Shown here: positions 10,955-22,082 of the stretch, piece by piece
How positions within the stretch are numbered: the first letter of the stretch is position 1
Layout of the letters: each line of letters opens with the position of its first letter
From: Chenopodium formosanum
Lineage: Eukaryota; Streptophyta; Magnoliopsida; Caryophyllales; Amaranthaceae
Length of the DNA: 64,000 nucleotides
Assembly (NCBI GenBank): GCA_024500155.1
Contig: CM044874.1
Location: 8,137,001 to 8,201,000 of the forward strand
Reading direction: 5' to 3'
Notes under the pieces: model-generated
Databases searched by the model: none
The model's input: the letters and a program-made list of their open reading frames with translations, nothing else
What the model was told of the DNA's origin: nothing
Made by a program: the position numbers and the translations under genes

Positions 10955-11810
10955 GCCAAAATTTCATTGATTCGTAAGAAATAAAAATAAAATTAAAAAT
11001 AAATTGTTATTCAATGTAGAGACGAACTAACATTATGCTTACACCATGCTAATATTAACAAAGTTTACCCTTAGGATTCCACTGCTATTTGACTAGTCTT
11101 CTAAGTTGTCCCTCTTTTTTCGTTTGGTTTATTTGCGTGACTAATTAGCATCATAATGTTTTAAATATAATTTTAGTCTTTTAAGTGGTGAATTTAACAT
11201 TCGTTGATGTCAGACTGTAACTATGAGACTAATGAAAGAAACCATGCAATCAATACAAGTGAAAAAAGACAGCCAATAAGATCTTTTTTCTAACTGCCAA
11301 AAAATAACACAAATTTTAATTAATTTCTTTTGGGATGGGAAGAGAGCATGGTATGCAAAACATGGAATAATAGTTTAAGGTAACAAATTAAAATGTTTTC
11401 TAAGCACAATTGGATAATGAAAATTCCCTTCTCTCTAGCTTTTTCCCTTGAGGTTAGCAAAAATAGTGCTTTTTAAGGCTAGATAGTTACCGAGTATATT
11501 TCTTGAGAAATTATATTATTCTGACGACTCTGTTGTTCTTATCTATGCTATTCCTAAAATTTGAAACAACTATTTGATGTCAAGTACTAGGGTTAAAGGT
11601 GATATTGATCCATTTAGACTGCACAAACTTTTATTCCAACCATAAACTTATGCTTATTATTACCTAGTAGTTGGATTCAATACACTTTATGCCAAGTCGT
11701 TTTCTCTTTTATTACAACTAATAAGAGAGATTTATATTATTTATTATTATTTTTTAAATTATAAACTGATAGAGTATATAAATCGATCTTCGATCTTAAC
11801 CATTAGCTTA
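10955..11810. other. AT-rich DNA without supported features
   Basis: Stops in all frames, no terminal repeats and no recognisable protein similarity. Confidence 0.6.
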
Positions 11811-12042
11811 GGGTTCGTTTGTCATTGCTGTGGTTTCTGTTTTTTGGTTTTTTGTTTTCTAAAAGTATATGATATGTGTCCCATAATTAATCAAAAATTA
11901 TATAAACTTATCAAAATTATGATAATTTTGAAAACTGACAACAGAAAAGTGGAAATACCTTTTTCTTGTTTCCTTTTTTGGTTTTTGGTTTTTTAAGAAA
12001 AAAATAGAAAACTGAAAACCAAAACTGATGTCAAACAAGCCC
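11811..12042. mobile_element. GGGTTCGTTTG-ended MITE (family copy 1)
   Basis: The ends GGGTTCGTTTGTCATTGCTG and ...GATGTCAAACAAGCCC are inverted, and the inside is poly-pyrimidine/poly-purine (GGTTTTTGGTTTTTTAAG). A second copy in opposite orientation lies at 47913-48142. The flanks are TTA and TAA. It is probably a Tourist- or hAT-type MITE. Confidence 0.7.
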
Positions 12043-12159
12043 TAATAAATTGTTGTTTGAATTGGTCTGCTAACATGGTATCACAGCTTTAGGGTTTTTT
12101 TTTGAAAAATCACAGCTTCAAAGCGTACTATTTTTGTCTCTTTTCTATTTTATAATAAA

Positions 12160-12192
12160 CTAGATTATCCCCGTGTGATGCACAGTTTTGAC
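12160..12192 (-). mobile_element. Helitron-like 3' terminus
   Basis: On the minus strand a short hairpin (GTGCATCACAC plus GGGG) is followed by ATAATCTAG and then T. This fits the Helitron 3' rule of a hairpin, then CTRR, inserted between A and T. The matching 5' end was not identified, so this may be a fragment. Confidence 0.4.
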
Positions 12193-14680
12193 AAAAAAAA
12201 AATGGTGTAGATCTCGTATATACAATGAATCTTTTCATTTTTTTTTTCTTTGGAAGGAGATTTCTGGAAAGGAATACAATTTGAATATTTCAAGAATTTT
12301 CTAGATGTTTGAATGTTAGTGTGAAGGAATTGAGGAGAGAGAATGATAGATCTTTAAATCAAAAGAAAGAAATACAATTGCTATTCAATTTACTATACTC
12401 CGATTTTCTAGACTAAAGTTGTTGAAAGAATTCACTTAGCTTGTTTACAAAGTATCTTCAAAAAAATAAATAAAAAAAAAAAAAAAAAAAAAAACAAAAA
12501 CAAAAACAAAAACAAAAAATAAAAAAAAATCATCAATGGTTTTAGGCGGGAAAAAATTTCATAAGAAAGCGACACATATACTGTTTTTTGGAGAAATTAT
12601 GTCAGCCATGTTTTGTTTTAGTATTAGCTAATAGATTCACCAATTAATTATAACTCTATAGAAATTACACTCTTGCTCGTCGATTTATATGTGTAATGAG
12701 AATTTTCTATCTAAAACATTATTGAAAGATTGTAATTAATCCTCCGATCCTTGTGTCTTAGCTTACTATATTGGAGCTAGCTTGCTCGTTATCGTTTTAT
12801 GATGTTTTCACCCTTTAAAGGTTTTCCACATTACATATTATTGAGCAATCTTATTGCTTTCTAAATATCTTTATCAAAATTATCTTATCTTGGATTGTCA
12901 AACATAACTCCTCATAGCACTACTACACCATCTACAATTTTATCTTTGTAGATTTGGTCGTGTATAATATTGAACATACCTTAAATCTTTTTTTTTTTCG
13001 TTTCAATATATACGAAAAAAATAACTGTATGTTAGCTACAATTTAGTCTAATATCTTTGATGAAACTCACATAGATTCTTTTATGTGTCATACATAGGAC
13101 AAATCAAGGTACACCATTAACTTAGAACATCGCTAGTTTATAGTGCTTCTAAAAAAACAAAATGGATAAATAACGCCAATCTATCATCGTATACATTACT
13201 ACATATATATACTCCATATATCATAGTATGTGTTAATAAAGACAAGATTCTTTCATATCATTGCTCTAATTAGCATGTACTTATGACTAATTAGATTAAG
13301 ACAGCATGTATAGTTTGTTAAAAAGACTGAATTGAAAGAGGTCAATCAAAAATTAGGTAAAAGTGGTCCATAATATTTTCATTTAAGTTAAGAATGAAAT
13401 TCTTCTTTGTCGCAAATGCACAAGACACCAAAGATTAACAAGTGAATTTATGTATTATTCGACTCAGTAGGCGATGAACATTTTTATGGATTAGTTGAAT
13501 CGAATGAGTGACAAAGTATATATAATTATAACTAATTACAATCCATTTGGTATAAGGTTTTATTTATATAGTAATGTTCCCTTAACTTTGTAGACATTAG
13601 CCGATCACGACCTTTCATTCTATTCTAGTTTTGTCTGTTTTATTGTCCAAATTTGTCAATCTACTTTCTCGATTTCCACTATTACTATCATATTATTGAT
13701 TAGTCTCAAACAGTTAACTATATTCCCTAATATTTAATTGTGAAAAACATGAGCATCATATATGCTCTTCCTTCGTTTTCGTTTTAACACATAATTTAAT
13801 AAAGAGATAAGAGAGATATTGATGATGAGAGAAGTGGGTTGCCTGAATAAGGTTTTAATTTATTTTTATTAATGTCTATTCTTGTTACCTTCATCTATCA
13901 CTAAAAATTGCATTGTGTGCCATAACTAAAGACCTTTTTTTATATATAATATTTTTGTTGAATTAAATATTTTATTTCTGAAAGAAAATCTTATATTTAC
14001 TGATTTATATTTGTCATTTAGAGTTATTGATTTTTTTATTAATAAAACAAATTTTTACTTAATTGAACTTATTTAAGCTGAACTTAACTTAATTTTACTG
14101 AAATTAAATTATTTTAGCCGAAATCAAATTAATTTATTAAATATTATTTAAATAAGGTTCGATCTAGAGATGATAGAAAAAAATTAAATTCATTTTCATT
14201 AGAATATGTAATGATTCCAAATTAGTAGTATCAATTATAAATAGAGGAAAATTAGACAAAATATTTAATTGTGACTATTGACTGCTACTTCCTCTAATTT
14301 TTATTTGGGGTTAATAATTTTGCTTTTAATGGTTTTCTACGCATAACTTCAACCACTAATATATTTATCTATTATCATCAAATAATTATTTGTAAAAAGT
14401 TAATAGTTTGAAACTATACTTCAATAAGATGAATTAATAATGCGAGATTTTACATGATTATGTTTTTTTTTTTTAATTTTAATTATTATAGCTAAAAAAG
14501 ATAATTAAAATAAAGTTTGTGAGTAGTATAAAAATTATATTAAAAGCTTTCTTCAAAAAAAAAATATATATATATATATTAAAAGAATAAAAGCAATGCA
14601 ACTAATTAAGTAGAAATGGAGTAATTTATTTTTTATAATTTTTTTTAAAAAATAAAGGTTTACATGGAGAATTTGATATG
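12193..14680. other. AT-rich DNA without supported genes
   Basis: About 2.5 kb with an A-rich tract near 12473-12530 and many stops in every frame. No gene or terminal-repeat structure could be supported. Confidence 0.6.
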
Positions 14681-14686
14681 CTTCGT

Positions 14687-14869
14687 TATTGAGATATATC
14701 ATATATTATTTTAGGAAGATATTTATTTCCTAATATTATCTTTTGTATTTCCTAAATATTTTAGGATATCTTTAATTCTAGGTTAAGGAAATTGTAACTA
14801 TTATATATGGTGGTACCATGGTTAATGAGAAATCAAGCTATTCAATTCTATTTTCTCTCTAATTTATCA
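14687..14869 (+). repeat. 5' LTR of the copia element
   Basis: Starts TATTGAGATATATC and ends AATTTATCA. The first dinucleotide is TA instead of the usual TG, and the 3' LTR shares this. It contains the short promoter-like stretch TATTATATATGG near 14800. Three transitions distinguish it from the 3' LTR. Confidence 0.93.
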
Positions 14870-14885
14870 TGGTATCAAGAGCAGG
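14870..14885 (+). promoter_or_regulatory. Primer-binding site for initiator tRNA-Met
   Basis: TGGTATCAAGAGC directly after the LTR matches the usual plant copia site TGGTATCAGAGC with one extra A. Confidence 0.8.
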
Positions 14886-14956
14886 TTCTTCTCAAAGTGT
14901 ACAGCAGGTCAATTACATGAACAAAGACGAGAACAGACCAAGCTCCATGATTTCGT

Positions 14957-15364
14957 GTGGGGTTGTACAGCGGCTATTATTCATCTTTACGCACCAATAT
15001 TCTCTCGCGGGACCCTTTGCCAAGTCTCGACATAGCATACCAACTCGTGACTCAAGAAGAACGAGTGCGGCAGGTCAAGCAAGAACCTGACGAGCAGCAG
15101 CCTACCGAGGCACTTGGGTTCGCTGTTCGTGCATCTTCTACCGGTGCGCGTGGTGCCAAAAGTTGTTCTCATTGTAAAAATCAGGGCCATGATTTTTCTA
15201 GTTGTTGGTTCAAATCTCCCTGCCCACACTGTCAGAAGAAAGGCCACGATCCCGCGAAGTGTTTTGAAGTTGTTGGCTACCCCGATGGCTGGCAGCCACG
15301 CACCAATCGAGAAGGGGTTTGTGCGAATGTTGCTGTGGCAGAATCCCCTGTTTCAAATGGATAG
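14957..15364 (+). pseudogene. gag: copia gag, C-terminal part only
   Basis: The frame reads SSLRTNILSRDPLPSLD, the usual end of copia capsid, then the nucleic-acid-binding region with CSHCKNQGHDFSSC and CPHCQKKGHDPAKC, two CCHC-like knuckles, followed by FEVVGYPDGW. The roughly 200 residues that normally precede this are absent: only about 90 bp lie between the primer-binding site and the remnant, so an internal deletion removed most of the capsid. The frame closes at TAG 15362-15364. The protease frame continues in the same phase beyond it, so this stop is the only barrier between gag and pol. It normally forms the virus-like particle in the cytoplasm and packages the RNA; this copy cannot be expected to. 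Confidence 0.85.
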
Positions 15365-16933
15365 GTTTTCTCCACCGCACAGTGGAAGGCACTTGCAGGT
15401 TTTTTGGGTAATTCTAATGTTCCCGAAAATCGTCTAAGTGGTAAGTTCGATGATACTAGTTGGATTATTGATACTGGAGCAACGCATCATGTCACCGGAA
15501 ATAAAAATTGGTTATTTGATACTTACAGTATTGAATGTCGTGTTGGCTTGCCTAATGGTGACAATGTGCTAGCAACCTTGGCCGGCTCTGTTTCTTTATC
15601 CGATAAAATCACTATCTCCGGAGTTCTTTTTGTTCCTAATTTAAATTGCAATTTAATTTCTGTTTCTCAACTCTGTGATCAATTGAATGTTGTGGTACAA
15701 TTTAATTCACATATGTGTGCTATACAGGACCGACTGAAGGAGCTGATTGGAACGGGTCTTAGGCGAGACGGACTCTATTATCTTAGCAAACCGGATGTGG
15801 TGCAACATGTGTCTAAGGTTGAGGCAACATCAGATGTGGATCTTTGGCATAGAAGAATGGGGCATCCTTCGGAGAAAGTAGTTAAGTTACTCCCTCAAAT
15901 TAGCAATAAAAGTAGTTTAATAAAAGATTGTGAAGTGTGTTTTCGCGCACAACATCATAGAGACAAGTTTCCTTTGAGTGAAAATAAAGCTTCTAGAATT
16001 TTCGAAAAAATACATTGTGATTTATGGGGACCATATAGACATGTTTCGTCATGTGGTGCTCGTTATTTTTTTACTATTGTTGATGATTATTCAAGAGCCG
16101 TTTGGATTTATTTGTTAATTGATAAGACAGAAGTGTTTCAAATGTTTACGGCGTTTGTTGCTTTGGTTGATAGACAATTTAATCAAACCATAAAAGTTGT
16201 GCAAAGTGATAATGGCACCGAATTTAATTGTTTACATGACTACTTTGTTGCAACTGGTATTATCTTTCAAACCTCGTGTGTAGGTACTCCTCAACAAAAC
16301 GGGAGGGTAGAGAGAAAACACAAACACATTCTTAATGTTGCTAGAGCCTTGAGATTTCAGGCCAAATTACCTATTTATTTTTGGGGGGAGTGTGTTTTAG
16401 CCGCGGCTCATTTGATTAATCGGACTCCTACACCTATTTTACACAATAAAACTCCCTTTGAAATTTTGTTTCATAAATCACCCTCCTTTGATGCTATTCG
16501 TACCTTTGGTTGCTTATGCTTTGCTCACAATCAAAGAACTAGGGGTGATAAGTTCGCTAGTAGGAGTCATAAATGTGTATTTGTGGGATATCCTTTTGGG
16601 AAGAAAGGATGGAGGCTCTATGATCTTGAAACAAAGGAATTTTTTGTCTCTCGTGATGTGAAATTTGTCGAAGAAATGTTCCCTTTTGCTAGCCCGGATG
16701 AGGTTAATATTGTGCCTAATTTAAGTGATACGGAGGATAATATTCATGTTGATTTTGCTGCTTTTGACTTGGGTTTTATTGAGAATACCAATATTGCAAA
16801 TGAAGCCACGCATATTGACTTAGAAGCAAGGGAACCAGACCACTCCGCAACCACCCCGCGGCAATCAGCTGCTGCCCGCAGGGGGGCTACGGAGTCCCTG
16901 CATTACTCCCTGCCATGGACCAGCAGCAGGTAG
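15365..16933 (+). pseudogene. pol: copia pol, protease and integrase part
   Basis: Open from the gag stop to TAG at 16931-16933, in the gag frame. Protease is marked by WIIDTGATHHV (catalytic DTG). The integrase zinc finger is HRRMGHPS...CEVCFRAQ. The integrase catalytic triad is readable as CDLWGPY, QSDNGTEF and NGRVERKH (D, D and E with usual spacing). The C-terminal GKKGWRLYDLETKEFFVSRD is the usual copia signature. After about residue 490 the frame is lost in a Pro/Gln-rich linker. Another phase carries the linker on to TAG near 17070. The domain is otherwise well preserved; the frame damage is in the variable linker. Confidence 0.92.
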
Positions 16934-17079
16934 GCGAGGCAGCAACTGCCCACCCACTGCAGTCCGGGCAGCAGCACCAAGCTCCAGCCCCTGCCACTGC
17001 TGAACCCAGGCAGTCCGAGCAGGGCAGTTCCCAGGCAGACCCTACGACACAGCCACATCAGACAGATTAGGCGCCTCGT

Positions 17080-17617
17080 GAGTTGGGTCGTGGTTTTCGT
17101 GAAAAGTATTCTTCGGTTCTTCTTCAAGATTTTGTCACACATACGGTTGCTAAGAGTCCTCCTCCGCCGCCCAATCAGTCTCCAGGTACTCCATACCCTT
17201 TAGCACATTATATAAATTGTAACAACTTCTCTGTCAATTATCAGAAATTTAAGCTCGGATCCTAAATCTTTCAAAGAGGCCATGAAATTTGATGGGTGGC
17301 GCAAATCTATGCAAGAAGAAATCCGAGCTTTGGAAGATAATGGAACTTGGACTTTGGAGCCTCTTCCCCCCGGTAAGAGAGCTCTAGGAAGTCAATGGGT
17401 CTATAAGACCAAGTTTTTGTCTAATGGTGAGGTCGAACGCCTCAAGTCTCGTTTAGTTGTGTTTGGAAATCACCAGAAAGCGGGAATTGATTATGATGAG
17501 ACTTTTGCTCCGGTGGCTAAGATGACCACAGTTTGCACTTTTCTTGCTATTGCAGCTTCCAAAAATTGGGAGATTCATCAGATGGATGTACATAATGCAT
17601 TCTTACATGTGACTTAG
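17080..17617 (+). pseudogene. pol: copia pol, linker end and N-terminal reverse transcriptase
   Basis: A linker reading GFREKYSSVLLQDFVTH and YPLAHYINCNNFSVNYQKF breaks near 17260, then a second frame from 17282 carries GWRKSMQEEIRALEDNGTW and GSQWVYKTKF, FAPVAKMTTV and QMDVHNAFLH. These are the opening RT motifs of copia, including the first catalytic Asp in QMDV. A missing base near 17612 after FLH shifts the frame and creates two adjacent TAG triplets. The change is a short indel, so it looks recent. Confidence 0.9.
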
Positions 17618-17631
17618 TAGAGGAGGTTTAT

Positions 17632-18783
17632 ATGAAACTTCCTCCCGGGTTTGAAAGTTCGGATCCTAACTTGGTATGCAGATTGCGCAAGTCTTTGTAT
17701 GGCTTGAAACAGGCTCCCAGATGTTGGTTTGGTAAACTTACCAAGGCTTTGAAACAGTATGGTTTTAAACAATCTTACTCTGATTATTCTTTATTTACAT
17801 ACTCTAAGACTAATGTGCAAATTAATGTCTTGGTTTATGTTGATGGTCTCATAATTTCTGGGAATGATTCCGCTGCACTTACTGTTTGTAAAGCCTATCT
17901 CAGTGATTGTTTCAAGATGAAGGACCTTGGTCCCTTGAAATATTTTTTAGGCATCGAAGTTGCTCGTAGCTCTGCAGGTTTATTTCTCTGTCAACGTAAA
18001 TATACGTTGGATATTATTTCTGAGGCAGGGTTGTTGGGTGCAAAGCCTAGCGGATTTCCAATGGAGCAAAATCACAAATTAGGTACGGCTACCGGGGATT
18101 ATCTACCGGATCCTGAGTCATATCGGAGGCTAGTTGGTCGATTGATATACCTTGCTGTCACTCGGCCTGATCTTGCTTATTTTGTCCATATTCTAGCTCG
18201 ATTTATGCAGGCTCCTCGTACTGAGCATTGGGATGCCGCTTTGAGAGTGGTACGATATTTGAAAGGCACTCCGGGTCAGGGAATTCTATTGAGTTTGGCT
18301 AGTGACTTGACTTTGGAGGGGTGGTGTGACTCTGATTGGGCTGCTTGTCCTTTGACTCGGCGTTCTCTCACAGGTTGGCTAGTGTTTCTTGGAAAATCTC
18401 CGATTTCGTGGAAAACGAAAAAGAAACCCACTGTTTCTTTTTCTTCATCTGAGGCCGAATATAGGTCAATGTCCGGGGCCACTTGTGAGCTTAAATGGCT
18501 AAAGGCCTTGTTGCTAAGTATGGGTATTCAGCATCCAAAGGCCATCAAATTGTTTTGCGACAGTCAGTCTGCTTTGCACATCGCACACAATCCAGTTTTT
18601 CATGAACGAACGAAGCTAGATTGTCACTTCGTTCGTGATGCTATTAACGAAGGCTTAATTTCTCCATCTCATGTTTCTACGAAGGAAAAGTTAGCTGATA
18701 TCTTCACTAAAGCTCTCGGAAAGTCACAGTTTGATTATCTTCTCTCCAAGTTGGGCATTTTGAATCCGCATGCTCCAACTTGA
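17632..18783 (+). pseudogene. pol: copia pol, C-terminal reverse transcriptase and RNase H
   Basis: Continues the RT with MKLPPGFE, LRKSLYGLKQAPRCWF and the polymerase box. That box reads VLVYVDGLIISG: the second Asp of the usual YVDD is Gly, a loss of a metal-binding residue that should abolish synthesis. RNase H follows with GWCDSDWAACPLTRRSLTG, SSSEAEYRSM and CDSQSALHIAHNP (acidic residues D, E and D present), ending HVSTKEKLADIFTKALG. The stop at 18781-18783 overlaps the polypurine tract, as usual for copia elements. Length and motif order are normal for the domain. Confidence 0.93.
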
Positions 18784-18790
18784 GGGGGGG
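18782..18790 (+). promoter_or_regulatory. Polypurine tract of the copia element
   Basis: GAGGGGGGG lies directly before the 3' LTR, the plus-strand priming site expected in this position. Confidence 0.85.
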
Positions 18791-18973
18791 TATTGAGATA
18801 TATCATATATTATTTTAGGAAGATATTTATTTCCTAATATTATCTTTTGTATTTCCTAAATATTCTAGGATATCTTTAATTCTAGGTTAAGGAAATTGTA
18901 ACTATTATATATGGTGGTGCCATGGTTAATGAGAAATCAAGCTATTCAATTCTATTTTCTCTCCAATTTATCA
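18791..18973 (+). repeat. 3' LTR of the copia element
   Basis: 183 bp, three transitions from the 5' LTR, same TA...CA termini, followed by the TTCGT duplication. Confidence 0.93.
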
Positions 18974-18978
18974 TTCGT

Positions 18979-20107
18979 ATTATTGTGTACAAGAGCACTA
19001 ACCAAAACTCCAAAAGCCACCAATGAATGTGTAACACGTTTTATGCGTTCCGGATTAGGTCAACATAAAAAGAGGATAGATCGAAATCCTTATAGACCAT
19101 CATCTTTACTAAAAATTTAAAATAAAAACTAATGAATAAAAAAGTTTGATATGTACATACCATAAAACGAATCGGTGGATGATATTAAAACTGTTTAGTA
19201 GATAAAAATATAAAATTTAATACTTTTAAAGTATACATTAGAACGCCATTTTATTATTACAATTCCATAAAATTATATTTTGTTTTTTCTTAAATAAATC
19301 ATAAATTATGGTCATAAATGTGTACATAATGTATAGCTCAAAATGTGTATAAAGCAATTCGGAGTACAAAATATAGATGTAAGTTACAAATATACTACGT
19401 ATATTTTTTCTTTCTTGACGCGTTAGAATTGAAATTCACTAATAAAGAGTCTTTTTATTACTAAAAAAAAAAAAGAAGACAATAGCAGACCCTCCTCGTA
19501 CGGGTGTAACCGTGTAAATGAATCAAGTCAATCAATAAACTACTCGGGTTTGAACTCGGTTGAAGTTCGTTTATGTTCGTTTATTTAATAAATGAGCCGA
19601 GTTTGAACAAATTTTGAACCTCGTTTAATAAATGAGCTTGGACACGAACATAGATATGCTGAACTGAATTTTTATTATCTGATCTAGTCTGATATGATTT
19701 GATAACTTGACTAAATTTTGACTGTATTTTAATCCTAAGCTATAAAGAAGAACATTATCAAAATGAATCTTGCTAGATTCGTCTCATTATAAACTTTTTA
19801 ATTTTTATAATTTTTTAGCACACAATTAACAATATTTAGCAATAATTAAATGATAATTAAATATTTGATATGATCTAAAAATTTCTAATATGATTTGATT
19901 TGAATTTATTAAAGAATAAGTAATAAGTACCTGAAATAAATTGAAGAGAACATATCGTGACACTCACATATAGTTAGAAGATACAGGTATAAAATAATGT
20001 TCCACGCACAATTAGTGAATTATTTATATGATCAAAGTAATCTATGAAGTTAGAAATACTCCAATCCAAAATAAAAAATCACTATTAATACTCATATATT
20101 AGTTTCA
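18979..20107. other. AT-rich DNA with a degenerate repeat near 19500-19640
   Basis: 19500-19640 carries GTTCGTTTATTTAATAAATG and its inverse (CTCGTTTAATAAATGAGC), a pattern common in plant hAT-like repeats. Ends could not be placed. The remaining sequence shows nothing I can support. Confidence 0.35.
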
Positions 20108-20478
20108 CTAGATGAAGCTCGTGCGATGCACGGTTTGTTAGTATTTTTTTAAAAAATATTTTTCATATTTATGTGATTAAAATTGTTATTATATTAATTT
20201 TAAAATATTAGATAAAATTTCTAATTTCAAAAGATAATATTTTGTAATTAATTAATTTAAACTTTAAAATCTCATTCGTCAATTTTGCTTACGTGGCATT
20301 TAAATATAATTAATTAATTGCTTACGTGTCATTTAAATTATTTAATTCTAAAAGAAATTAATAATCTCGTATTTAATTGGCTATCACTAAAATTGTTTAT
20401 CTTACCTGGCGCGCTAAAAAAATTAAATCCTACATAGCTCTCTAAAAACTCGGGAAAAAACTCCCCTTTATATATATA
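20108..20478 (-). mobile_element. Helitron-like unit A (3' end at 20108)
   Basis: The minus-strand 3' end is CCGTGCATCGCACGAGC, then TTCATCTAG followed by T: hairpin-like sequence then CTAG. A sister copy, unit A', lies at about 21742-22082. Both carry TTGCTTACGTGGCATTT and end near AAACTCCCCTTTATATAT. Non-coding. Confidence 0.5.
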
Positions 20479-21120
20479 CTAGTTTTGTGCCCGTGCGATG
20501 CCCGGGTTATTTATTAATTTTAAGATAAATTTTTAATCTATATGTCAAATTTTAAAACATATCATTGATACAAAATTAGTTAGAAATTGATGAGTTTTTG
20601 TGATGATTTAAACTATATAGTAGGCATGTAATGACTAATAATAATAACATTGGTGAAAAACATTTCTTGATTCGTAACCTGAAATAATGACCTTGTTCGA
20701 AATGACTCGTGACCCGACCCAATTGGCAGGTCTACACACAGTAATAAAATTATATTAGATTGTAAAGTATATTGTTTTAATTGATTAGAATATATTATAA
20801 ATAATGGATGTGGTGCATTTTGAGCTAATTCCTTAGCTCCAAAAAAATACTATGATAACAAAAATAAATTTATATGATAATTTATGAGTGTCATAATTTT
20901 TTTTAATAAAATTATAATTTAATTTATACATACGAAATATTAGTACTTTATCGAAAATAAAACTCTAAATTAACAATTTTATCCTAAAATTCTATCCAAA
21001 TTTGATTGAAAATAGAATTCTAAATTAACTTTTTTATCCTACAAATTGAATTTTATATAATTTTATCCTACGTGGCGCGACACTTGGCGAAAAGTTGGAA
21101 CGCCAAGTGTCGCTATTTCG
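20479..21120 (-). mobile_element. Helitron-like unit B, 5'-truncated
   Basis: Starts on the + strand with CTAGTTTTGTGCCCGTGCGA. The minus strand therefore ends in a GC-rich hairpin (CCCGGGCATCGCACGGGC), then AAAACTAG, then T. It lacks the last 50 or so bp of sister units B' and B'' and fuses directly to B' at CGCTATTTCG/TGCCCG. Confidence 0.55.
21079..21111. repeat. Conserved 11-bp stem-loop in unit B
   Basis: GACACTTGGCG, 11-nt loop, CGCCAAGTGTC. The same stem occurs in B' (21657-21689) and B'' (22606-22638). Confidence 0.85.
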
Positions 21121-21739
21121 TGCCCGTGCGAAGTCCGGGTTGTTTATTGAATTTTAAGATAAATTTTTAATCTATATGTCAAATTTTAAAACATATCATT
21201 GATACAAAATTAGTTAGAAATTGATGTGTTTTTATGATGATTTAAACATTTCTTGACCCGTAACCTGAAATAATGACCCTGTCCGAAATGACTAGTGACC
21301 CGACCCGATTGAAAGGTCTATATAGAGTAATAAAATTATATTAGATTGTAAAGTATATTGTTTAAATTGATTAGAATATATTATAAATAATGGATGTGGT
21401 GCTAATTCCTTCGCTCCAAAAAAATACTATGATACAAAAAATAAATTTATATGATAATTTATGAGTGTTATAATTTTTTTTAATAAAATTATAATTTAAT
21501 TTGTACATATGAAATATTGGTACTTTATCAAAAATAAAACTCTAAATTAACAATTTTATCCTAAAATTCTATCCAAATTTGATTGAAAATAGAATTCTAA
21601 ATTAACTTTTTTTATCCTACAAATTGAATTCTATATAACTCTATCCTATGTGGCGCGACACTTGGCGAAAAGTTGGAACGCCAAGTGTCGATATCTCGTC
21701 GCCTGGCTAAAAGTTTAGCTTTATATATTAGTTATATGA
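21121..21739 (-). mobile_element. Helitron-like unit B'
   Basis: Highly similar to units B and B'': TTGTTTATTGAATTTTAAG, then AAATTTTAAAACATATCATT, then the conserved stem-loop. The minus-strand 5' end reads TCATATAACTAATATATAAA after A, fitting a Helitron 5' TC terminus. Its 3' end has lost the CTAG through fusion to unit B. Confidence 0.5.
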
Positions 21740-21741
21740 TA

Positions 21742-22082
21742 CTTATGAAGCCCATGCGATGCACGGTTTGTTAGTATTTTTTTTTTTTTTAAAAAAAAAT
21801 CATATTTATGTGATTAAAATTTTTATTATATTAGTTTTAAAATATTAGATAAAATTCCTAACCTCAAAAGATAATATTTTGTACTTAATTAATTTAAACT
21901 TTAAAATCTCATTCGTCAATTTTGCTTACGTGGCATTTGAATTATTTAATTGTAAAAGAAATTAATAATCTCTTATTTAATTGGCTACCATTTGAATTTG
22001 TAATCCTACATGGCGCGCTAAGAAAATTAAATTCTACGTGGCTCTCTAAAAACTTGGGGAAAAACTCCCCTTTATATATATA
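21742..22082 (-). mobile_element. Helitron-like unit A'
   Basis: Copy of unit A, starting two bases after B'. The 3' CTAG is decayed to CTTA on the + strand, but GCGATGCACGGTTTGTTAGT and the CTCCCCTTTATATATA end are kept. Confidence 0.45.

Larger units (their letters stand above)
14687..18973 (+). mobile_element. Ty1/copia LTR retrotransposon (Retrofit/Ale-like), defective
   Basis: The element is 4287 bp, bounded by two 183-bp LTRs and a 5-bp duplication TTCGT (14682-14686 and 18974-18978). Internal order is protease, integrase, reverse transcriptase, RNase H, which defines copia. The LTRs differ by three transitions (1.6%). Defects: the N-terminal half of gag is missing, an in-frame TAG separates gag from pol, frames break near 16930 and 17055-17260, a one-base deletion lies near 17612, and the RT active site is altered. 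The sharp ends with a decayed coding region suggest it moved in trans or decayed quickly after insertion. Confidence 0.95.
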
